A stretch of DNA of 64,000 nucleotides. It comes from Carnegiea gigantea. Taxonomy: Eukaryota > Streptophyta > Magnoliopsida > Caryophyllales > Cactaceae. A model generated the notes under the pieces. It was not told the origin of the DNA. It did not search any database and saw only the letters and a program-made list of their open reading frames with translations. Below are positions 16,496 through 28,800 of this stretch, in pieces; the stretch's first letter is position 1, and every line of letters begins with the position of its first letter. The stretch is taken from positions 124,001 through 188,000 of the forward strand of contig JAKOGI010000420.1 of assembly GCA_029747015.1 (NCBI GenBank), given 5' to 3'. The translations under genes and the position numbers were made by a program.

Positions 16496-17860
16496 TCAAA
16501 CACTTTGTTCTAACTGTTCCTGTTTTTTCCGGAACTTATGGGAAGGTTTATCTTTGTCATCAAAGACATCTACCAGATTTTTAAGTTTTGTTATAATTGA
16601 AGTATTTGCCTCCTTCAAAATATGCCAATATTTGCTCAAGAAAGCTGCTACATAAATACCAAGAGCAAAGAGCGCAGTCAAATCAGCAATGATAAGCCCC
16701 AGAAACGCTCTAGTCCAAAACTGTCATAAGAAACATTTAGACTACTCGAATTCATACATGTATCTTGTTATTGGCTCCATTCGTTTTCAATCATCGCCAT
16801 TTTCTCCCCTTCTGTCACATTTAGGACAGCCCTCGAGACATCACTTACCAGAGGTGAACCCTTGGAGAAAACCTGCCACCCATGATGCACTTCATTTTAG
16901 TGATGCATTTCGAATAAACAAAGCCAACAATGCCCAATGAGGGCCCTATGTTAGAATTTGGAGGTTAAATAGGAAATCCAGAAATGGGGCATTAATTTAG
17001 CTACAAAGCCAAAGCCACCAGTCTTGTAGGTAGGTTTAACCATGGTGTACTTACCGCAGAACCTTGAAACGGAAAGTATCATGTCGGGCACTTAACCAAA
17101 AACTGCTGCCACAACCTCATTTCCACTCCCATTCAAAAGAAGTTCATCCAATTCCTCGCAATCTTTGTAGGATTTCAACCTTTATTGTTGGAATCCTAGC
17201 TCTTTCAAAAGCCCGAACACAAAGGAGCCTTGTTGATATGCCACACATTCCCCTCTTTTTGTCAGCTCATTCACATCTTGCACCACAGGCTGTAGTTGCT
17301 GAACTCTCAGCATACAAGTTAAGCTCGCAATATAGCTTTGAGTAAGTATGAATACCGCAAAGGTCCACACTACCATGATGAACCAAGCTAGGCCGTTGAA
17401 CACATTGCCACCTGTTCATAATGCAAAAGGGGGCAAAGGGGGAAAAAAAACGCGCAATGTTTAATGTGTACAACACCTTTCTAAATGCAGAACATGAATA
17501 TGAGCTAAAATAGAGGACAATTATAGAACTACTATATATAAGCAAAGACCATGGTTGAAAATGAGTAATAGAGAGTGTTGCTAGCTTGATGCAGGGGAGG
17601 ACCCCGAAACTCTTCATTGACTCGATGTTCAAGAACCAAAACAACAAATGCAATGAAGACAAAGAAACAAAAAGTAGTGAACCAAAGATCCGAAGTTACG
17701 GGCTTCAGAAACAAACATGCTTTGCTTGTATTGCTATCTCTAAATGGAACCACCATTGCTACACCGGACTCTGTATATGGAAGTGTATAGTGAATGTATT
17801 GAAACTGGTTTGCTGTTATGATCACATCGCCCCCCACTGCATCATAGTTCTATCAAAGTG
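16496..17860 (-). pseudogene. Truncated, broken glutamate receptor-like (GLR clade 2-type) gene
   Basis: Reading right to left, 17840-17535 encodes the ligand-binding S1 end and first membrane segments (YTLPYTESGVAMVVPF, VLEHRVNEEF, GPP). 17410-17180 encodes the next segment, with LTQSYIASLT and QQLQPVVQDVNELTKRGE, then GLLKELGFQQ. Later pieces include KYTMVKPTYKTGGFGF, DVSRAVLNVTEGEKM (near 16800-16860) and a C-terminal tail with the last membrane helix (16681-16496). It is broken several ways. There is an in-frame stop after GFQQ, another after VAAVFG, and a stop right after ENEWSQ where the protein should continue. The donor after MVFAYI is damaged. The amino-terminal domain is missing beyond about 17860. 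It is therefore a relic, not a working channel. Confidence 0.88.
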
Positions 17861-19860
<2,000 letters not shown>

Positions 19861-22800
19861 ATGTTTTATTCGCAGTGTCTTCTATCAAAGAAGGGACCTT
19901 TGTCTGCGATCTGGGTCGCTGGGTGCTGCTTCAAACGCCTCAAAAAACGCCAAGTTGCTGAAACTCATATACCCTCTTCTGTTGGTTTGTCCTCTCTCTC
20001 GCTCTGTTTTAGTTCAGTTTTTAGGCATGTTCTCATCTGGGTTTTGTCTGCTTCTCTTAAATGTGCTCTCTATTTGCCATTATTTTGACAATTGCCCTCT
20101 TGGGGTTTTGGTTTCCGTTGGCTTTTTTTGCTGTTCTTATGTCTGCTTAGCATTGTGTTATATAAAGGTTTGAAATTTGATGTTAAGAAGCATTAGATAA
20201 GTTTTGTTTTATGTGTTCGTCCTTTAATAAATTATGCTCAAATGCTTTTGAATTATTGTCTTGTTTCTATGGTTTATACAATGTTTAAGATGGGCGGGTT
20301 TATCTTGTATTTTTCTTCATAATCCTTGATTAACATGTAAATTATTCATCGACCATAATTTGCATTTGTTAGAATTTCTTTATTTCGCTTTCATGGCTGT
20401 TTAAATCCTTCGAGAGGATGAGGACTTGTGTTTAATTTAGTGTGTGGTCTTTTCTTTTTGGTGAGTCCTTCATTTATGATGGGAAATGGAGAACCCCTTT
20501 TTGTCTCTGTTTCATACACTTCAGCTGTTAAAACTGTGCCAAATCATCAAATGAATGTCAATAGTATCTTGTCTCTTCAATGTTTGCAGTTCCTCTTGAT
20601 GCTTTGGGGATCCAATTGAGTACCTTAATCTCAATCCTTGATTGGAAGAGCATGTCAGTCTAGTATTTGAGTGATTCAGTTTGTCCAATTGGAAATCTTG
20701 TTCATGATGCATCTAAGAAGCTGATAAGAGAAAGTTATAACATAGACTTGTAATCAATAGGTAGCAAGAGTGGTGATGCAGGATAAGGACAAAGGAGAAT
20801 TAAGAAGATATGGATATATCTTAATATTAACATATGTGAAGTATCTCTATAATTTATTATTTTCATAGATTATCTTTTAGGAATATTATCTTTTCATTTA
20901 TCCTTTTAGATAGTAAATAATATCTCTTAAACTAGGTATCTATTTATTTCCTTAATGTTTTAGGTTTCCTTAGCGTTTTAGGTTTCTTTAATGTTTTAGG
21001 TTTCTTCTCTATTTAAACTCTTTGTAATGTATTCAGGAAGTACACTTGAATGAATTGAATTATCGAGTTTTTCAAAAGTTCTTGTGTGATTTGTCTAGGT
21101 GTGGTAATTACTCTTAGAGCGTCCTACATCAAATTGGTATCAGAGCGATTTGACCCTAGCCGTTGCCTTTTGTGTTCCTTTTTTCCCCTTCAACGTTCAT
21201 CGGGGGGGGGAACCGCAGAAACCCTAATTCACAGTGCGCCCAACCTGCTAGCTGAGTTCACACCTCCCAGCCGTGGACCACCAACACCCACCACCACCCC
21301 TCAATCCACCGTCTTCGGCCAACCCCCACCGCCACCGCCACCGCCACCGCCCACTGCTCACCAGAGCCCTACTCCCTGAAACCAAAACTCCAGCTGCGAC
21401 ACCAATCGCGATTTCGCCCCACCAGACTCGTCGACCACCACCACTATCCACTATCCTTCAGTCGAAACCACCATTCGACCGCCACTGCACCCCCATCACC
21501 GGCTACCGACCACTGCAACCCTAAAAACCCCAATTCGCAAGCCCTAATTTGCGAATTGCTCCAATTATTCGAACCATAGTCCTTAATTCACCCTCAATCC
21601 ATCCATGATCCACAAAATTGACTCGACCCCTTCCATCTACTCTTCAATTCGTCCCAAACCCCTCGAACAATTGGGTGATTCGCATCTGAATTGGTTCACG
21701 TGTTCATCCATCGCAAAACCCTAATTGTGAACGGCTTTTGCTTGCAAATTTAAGGCTGTTGGGCCTTTGGTCACTGACAGAGAGGGTCGAAACCCTCTTG
21801 GCCATGCTGAGGCTCCCACCTCCGACCCCTTCTCTAGCCGGAAAACGCCTTGCAGGCCCGTATGCCGCGAGGTTGGCGTTGCTGCTGTTTGTTCTTGTGT
21901 TGCTCGTGTCCTCATGCTAGCAAGAAGCAACTCGCTGCTGCTAGAACCCCCTTTGTTATATCTCGGAGCTTCTGGCCTACCACTGTGTGGTTATCTTCAT
22001 CAATTCTCAACTCAGTTTCGCTGCTACTATTCGACCCTTTGTTTCTTGTCCAGTACTGCTGTTGCTATTAGCAGCCCCTTATTGCTATTGTTGCAACCAT
22101 GGCTTGGTGTGAAAAACATCATCGGGCCTTGTTTGTGATAATTCACGATAAAGCACTTTCGGTTACGACAAATGTTCTGTACCAAGTTTTCTCTCCTTAT
22201 GAAGATGTAGAAAAGATTGTCAGGTTTCAGACAAGGGGTGATTTTCATGCTCGAGTGAATTTCTACTCTTACCGGGATGCTGTCCATGCTTTTTGCAAAC
22301 TTCAAGGTCGCCAGATATACGACGGTTGTTGTGAGTTAGATCTTTACTTTGCTAGCAAATTCATTTGTGGTCGTAAGCCCTATATTCCTCACTATATGTG
22401 GGATTATGAACTTCCTAAAACTCCTTTAATTCCTTCGAAGTTCTCATTGGAGATTGTCGGGTTTCATCTCTAAGATTTTCCAGGAAAGAATCGACTTCTT
22501 ATTTGCATGAAACAGATCCTGCCTATTATGATACATATGATAGGGGATTTATTGTTGAGAACAAGAAAGAACAGACTCTAGAAGAGGAAAATATGGAAAC
22601 AGATGTCCAAGTCATAGAGTACGTGAACTTTCAGATATCGAGGCAAATGATGTTAACAACACATCCTCGATTCTATGAATCAAGAAGTGCAAGTTGGGGA
22701 ATGTGAGTCATATGCAAATGAAGTCCACAGTGAAGGAATATTCATTCTAAATAGATATGTGGATACTTTTACTGGGGCACCTAATGAGGAAAATGTTCAA

Positions 22801-25800
22801 CCACTAACACCAGTGAATGAAGAGTCAACGATAATAGTAAATAACTCTTCCATTATCTCCCATGAGTATTCAATAGACATTCAAAAATCTAACCGCATGC
22901 AAAGCAAATTCGAGATGGCCTAAGCAAAGAAATTCGAGATGGGCCAAGGAGTCAGTATGTATGTTGATGCTGCATTTATAATCCCTAATCATGCTTTTAT
23001 GGACAATACTCTACATTCGATGTCGAGACTTGAAAGTGAGCCTGTTGATTTGTTTATCCCTAATGAACTTCTAGTTGGCAAGAAGTTACATCCATTGCTT
23101 GCACTGCTACTTTTCTTGGAGAAGTTGAAAGCCCTACAGTTTTTCTATTTACGGAATGAAATGAAGTTGTTTCTTTACTTGGATTTCTTCTTTCTACCTC
23201 TGTGCAAAAGTCGAGGACGAGTTTTTTCCAACCAGGGGAGAATGATGATAAGGATAAAGGAGAATTAAGAAGATATGGATATATTTTTAATATTGACATA
23301 TGTGAAGTATCTTTATAATTTATTTTTTTCGTAGGTTATCTTTTAGGAATATTATCTTTTCGTTTATCCTTTTAGATAGTGAATAATATCTCTTAGACTA
23401 GGTATCTATCTGTTTCCTTAATGTTTAGGTTTCTTTAATGTTTTAGATTTCTTCTCTATTTACACTCTTTGTTATATATTTAGGAAGTACACTTGAATGA
23501 ATTGAATTATTGAGTTCTTCGAAAGTTCTTGTGTGATTTGTCTAGGTGTGGGAATTGCTTTTAGAGCGTCCTACATCAAGTGACCTTATTCATTTATTCA
23601 ATGGAATTGAGTTGGTGTTTTTAGTGAATATTTAAGTATTGCTGCGCCTCCTTAGCTTATGTGGATTGAGTACTTCATAGCACCATCTTTACATGATGCT
23701 CTAAATCATTATGAACCTTTGCCTGCATTTTGCTTTGTAATGTTTCATCATCTCTTTTATTTCTCCTTTGATAATACTTCAACCTTTTAAAATCATCTCC
23801 TAAGAAGGTTTTGTGGGTCTCTTAGAAATAGCCTTTCTACTAGCAAGGATAAGGGTTCCTACATTTGGATCTCTATCCTCAATGGGATCCACATGTAGCG
23901 GCGCTTCTTTTACTTGTTTATTTAGAAGAATTTCATGAGTTTACTTTTGTTGCTTGAGTTGATGGTATGATGACTAGCTCTGCAGGATATTTGAACTCGT
24001 GAGTGTCTGGGCAACAACCCTTTGATTTCCTTAACGGATTAACCTCTAGATTTGATATCACTGTTTGTACCTTGGATTGACCATCATTTACAAGAACATT
24101 CTATAGTCTTAGTAAGAGGAGGAAGGGTTAAGGATTTACCTGGTTTAGATATCATATTGTTCGAGGAACCCTAGATGTTGTCGGAGTAAAGGGTTGTCAA
24201 CTAGGGCGTTCTAGTGCGTTGTAGATTCTTATCCAAGACTTGTATCATGTGATGTTGCCATTTGAATTGCTAGAAACATATGAAGTATATGGCTAACACA
24301 ATAAAACTAGTTAATCTTCTGTGTTTCCATTTTCATATACTTCCAATTGGTTCTTTGGTTTTCACTTTTCTGTTGAATTAAAATTTTTTGTTGTTTTATT
24401 TCTCTTTTATCTTCCAATCGCATGATCTTTGTAGGAATGACTAGCAGCTGTACTTTTACACTTACTAAGTTATTCCAACTGTTATGCTTTGTCAAAAGGT
24501 GCCATTGATTGTGTAAAGGATGTCGTTCAATGCACACAAGTCAAAACTAACATTCCTAATTGCTGAGTTTGGGTGGGATCTAGGCAAAGTTTTGATAGTT
24601 GGCATCCTCGAAAAAATCTTATCAAGTTAATATTAGATGTCAACCTTGTCTAATTTTAAGTTAGAACACACAACACCACCACCCCATGTCCAAGTGGATC
24701 CTGCTTAAGCAAAGTATTGGAAGAGTTAGATGTCACTTCTAAGTAGCCCTAGCCTTACCCTCGCAAGCAAAGAGGCTGTTTTTCGGACAACCGCATAAAT
24801 TTTTGTTTTGAAAAATAGCTTTGGAATGATTTAAATATTTTGGTAAAACTACAAATAAGTACAAAAAGAAAGGCAATGAGTGAATTTAGAGTGTCGTTTT
24901 TCACTTACTGATTACCCTTGATATTAAGATTTCTACATTCTTAATATATGTTTTTGATGTATTTTCTGTCTCGTGTTACTTTGCAGATAAAATTCTTCTG
25001 GAGGGACTGAATTCAGTTACTTATAGAATATTGGCATATCTTCTTCTTGGACTGGTGAGAATATATTCAAGGAAAGTGGAATATCTGTTCCAGGACTGCC
25101 ATGGAACTGTCTCTGCCATAAATAGATTCTCTGTTGGGAAAAAGGTGATCCCCTTTAGAGATTTGGTGCGCTCTTCTAATTCCATTGTCCTCCCAGAGAG
25201 GTATGAACTCGATGCATTTCAACTGGATGTTGCAGATGCTGCATGCGGGTAAGAATATCATTTTGCCAGTTCAAGATTCAATGTATGATGTATCCACTGC
25301 TTTCATGCTTTCGGCAAATCATGATTCATTTGTTTACCTACCCAGTGGCTATACTGCAAGAAGTGAAGACATTATTCTTCAAGGTATTGATATTCTCCGA
25401 AAAATATCAGTTGATATCTACCGGTGCAAATTTTGATGCTGAGATGCATTTGTGTGTTGCAGATGACAGGGAGGATGTGCCAGGGCCATGGTCTTCAGAC
25501 AAGGTATTTTCTTTATTACAAGCTGTTAAGTTGCAGAAGGTAGTTCCAACTTTTGGCATGTTTAGCTTAGAATTTTCTTCAGCTTAGAGTTTTCTTCTTT
25601 TAAAATCATTTTGCACTAGCAACCGATATCAACACGTCACTTTTCCTGTCGTTGCCAGGGAACAATCAGGTTTACCTCTGTAACACTCCATTGTAGTGCT
25701 CCTAAATATTTTAAGATCAATAATATCTCACGCGTGCTTGCTATAGTTGTGTAAGACATGCCATATAATTGTTTAAACTCTGATGCTCATGTTTCACATG

Positions 25801-28800
25801 CATTGTCTGTCGGTAGATGTGCTACTGCAAGGTTGTTTTGTTAGCAGTGCAAAATATAGTATGATGATGATTGATGACATGATGTGGTTGGATTAACAGA
25901 CAAGACCTATGATGTCCTCCATGTCCTGCAGTGGAGGGGGTCCACCAAGGGTTAGTTATTACTTATATGCAGTAATATGCTCGATGACAGTGACATGCAA
26001 CCTAGAAATAAAATAAAAGAGGAGAAAGATGGTGTGATCACTGGCCATGGTGTTCAATCATTTGCCTAAAGTGGACACTGGTTTTTGGTGGAAGGAGATT
26101 TCCCTTAAGTGTATTCAAATGTGGCTGTTCCACGACAATAGTGATACGCAGCGCCATTGCGATGATATGCAACATGGCAGTAGAGCTATGCCTCATTGTA
26201 CACTTATTTGCGTCAGAAAGGTTCTGAGGTCAAGCAGATGGGTTTTGACGTGGTGACAACTGTGATTTGTACTGTGATTGCCACGTTAGAATGCTTTTGT
26301 GAAACTTGAATCACGACCGAAATGCATGTTGAATCCTTGCTCGTATCAAATCAATGCTTATGGTGGATAGCGTAGCTTCTCTAGCCCTTCACAGAGAAGC
26401 CATGACAGATGGAAATAACTTATTGCCTACTTGAGTGTGTTGCCAAATATCCATCATTAGTAATATGATTTGTTGTGAGCTACTTTCCACATGCTTCGTC
26501 TTTCTGATACTTCTTATCTCCAAGTAAACCGAATTTCATCTGTGCGAGGAAAGCTAAGCAGTCTTAAACAGTTCAGTAAATTGGAAAAGGTGATCTTATG
26601 CCTCTTTCTTCTAATAGCATCATGCATTTGGGTTGTTCGCTGTCCTCTTCTTAATGGCACTGGGCCTGTCATTCATCATTTATAGCATGCGCACTGGTGC
26701 AATTGTTCTTAATAAAAGCTCCTATGATAAACTTTAAACAATGGTGTTGGTTAATGTGAATTTGTGAGCTCCACTTACATTGTCTGACAAGAAACAGGGC
26801 TCACTTGACCAGATTCTATCTTCCTGTATTGGTATCATGGTGAATGGAGATGTACTAAATTGACTATTTAATTGCAATGATTGATATGGTATTAAGCAGC
26901 TGGTTCTGATGTGTTTGTTGATCAATATGTGGTGTGCTCCTGTTGTTTTGTAGAACCTTTTTGATAATGAGGTCTCTCCTCATTTGGACAAAAACTATAA
27001 TGCTCAGACATCATCTGGGATCAGTAGACACCAGCAAGCTTGTTCATCCCTTGAGACACCTGATAAAGTAGCTGCGGACCGGGAAACTTCTACCAATGCT
27101 TACACTCCGCCTGATATGTATGGAAATGAATCTAAATTGAGCTCTGAATTTTCAAGATTCTTGTTTTTTTTACCTTTATGTGAATTGGTGATGATTTTTT
27201 GTGCTATGGTGCTGCTTTCAGAGTTCTTTCTTCTCATCAGATGGACAAGGATATGGAGGTTAGCTATCCTGACCATGTCAAAACCTTTCAAACAGGCAAG
27301 GAGAAGCTTCGAGAGTTGAGATTTACTCAAGAAGAGAGCATGGACATTGATATGATCTGTGGGTCGGATGTCGAACTTCTCAACCTTATTAATGAATATC
27401 AAGAACAAAAAGCCGATGATGGAGATGTGGATAATCTGGAGAAAGTAACACTGGAAGAACATGACCATGTTACATTGAAAGATAAGGAAATGCCATCAAT
27501 TATAGAGAGGACTCCCAACTCAGAAGTCCCAGACACAGCAGGTGCGAATTACCATTTATTTTTTTAGGATCATAACCAGAGGAAAGAAGTGGTACTATTA
27601 GTAAGATGATGATGATGTTTAGACCTCATGCCTTTTATACTCAAGTTCTTTTCCTCCTATTAATGTGGGTGCTACTATCCCAGAGCTCTTAGCTGTCCAT
27701 ACGCCTCCTAAGGAGAGCATTCAAAGACCGCTCAAAAGAAAATGCATAATTGATGAGACTCTGGTGCTGGATAACCAGTAAGTGTTTTTGGTTTTCATTT
27801 TATATCGGTTGGGTATGATAGATAGTTCGACGATAGTGTACAGATAGGTGTATTGGCTGTTAGGCATTAGCCAAAACTTTTTATACAATAAATCGTCAGT
27901 TATCATCTTAGAAGCTTTCAAACATACCTTGCTACTAGTCAAGGATTCAAAATGAGGTTTCGGTCATAATTGTTGTTTCAGTCACAGTGCTGCAAAAATG
28001 GCTCCAATGCAGCAAGTGTGTTGCATATTGCGGTTGTCGCGGGGTGAAAATTCAGTCTGCTGAACTTCGAAACCTTTTTGATGCAGACATGTCGTCCGGA
28101 ATGACCTCATTTTGAATCCATGCTGGTAACTGTACTCCTTTTAAACTGACATTAGAGTATTAACTGTCTATAAATCCAGGAAATTCATGAAGAGAATGAT
28201 CTGATGTGCTTGCAGCTTTGAAGTCAGTCATGCTTATTGAGATATGCTCTTTTATTGCAGGGCAATGAAGCAGGCCATCAACAATGCAATTGACCTGGTA
28301 TGCAAGAGAAGGAAAGCTCCTCATACAGTCATTGATATATGGAGGTTTTCCCACATCCCCACGCTTGCAACAAGGAACTTCTTCGAGCCTTTGATACCTT
28401 GTGAGTACATTTCTTTTTATCTTTTAATTTGCAGTTTGTGTTGTATAGGTATAGACTAATCATCAGAAATTATAGGTGCTGCGCTGGAGATGCAATATGT
28501 CTTCTATAGTGAGACAACAGAAAAAACCAAAAAATCTTTGTGCCCCACAGCTGATCCAGTTCAAACTCTGGAAGTGGTTGATAAGCTTCATGATGTAGGT
28601 TCCCCAAGGAGCCTAGCTGACGGCAGGTTGGCAATTGCTCCAGGAACACCAGTTCGTTGTCCAGCATCTGCCAGGGTATTTGCAAGTCCCAGGGCTGCAG
28701 ACTCAGATGGAGAAAACCTTGAAAATGTGTATGAAAATGCGAGAAAGGAGCCATCTGTCCATGAGGATGAAGAAGATCACAGTCCAATTCTGATGGATGA

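Larger units (their letters stand above)
20774..23578 (+). mobile_element. Non-autonomous LTR retroelement carrying an RRM-like ORF
   Basis: Two direct LTRs (20774-21131 and 23243-23578) both start TGATG and end CATCA. A primer-binding site TGGTATCAGAGC (initiator Met-tRNA type) lies just inside the left LTR, and a purine tract AGGGGAGAA abuts the right LTR. Flanking 5-mers are agtgg and agtga, a target duplication with one mismatch. The internal 2.1 kb shows no gag, protease, integrase or reverse transcriptase motif. It holds a proline/CT-rich part (21190-21700) and several open frames, the best resembling an RRM. It sits in RAD21 intron 1 in the same orientation. LTR differences, including an extra ~20-bp 'ttaggtttcc' unit in the left LTR, show the insertion is not recent. 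Confidence 0.88.

Noticed and set aside
21248..21524. Arg/Pro-rich frames on both strands in the LTR element
   Set aside because: They come from repeated ccaccgccaccg sequence; no domain can be supported.
25249..25345. Open frame continuing past the RAD21 exon 2 donor
   Set aside because: The read-through has no family similarity, while a GT donor at 25249 and an AG acceptor at 25345 restore the conserved SEDI segment in phase.
27118..27221. Read-through of the RAD21 exon ending in PPDMYGNE
   Set aside because: Splicing at 27117/27222 keeps the phase of the next exon, and the read-through ends in a T-rich, non-conserved stretch.
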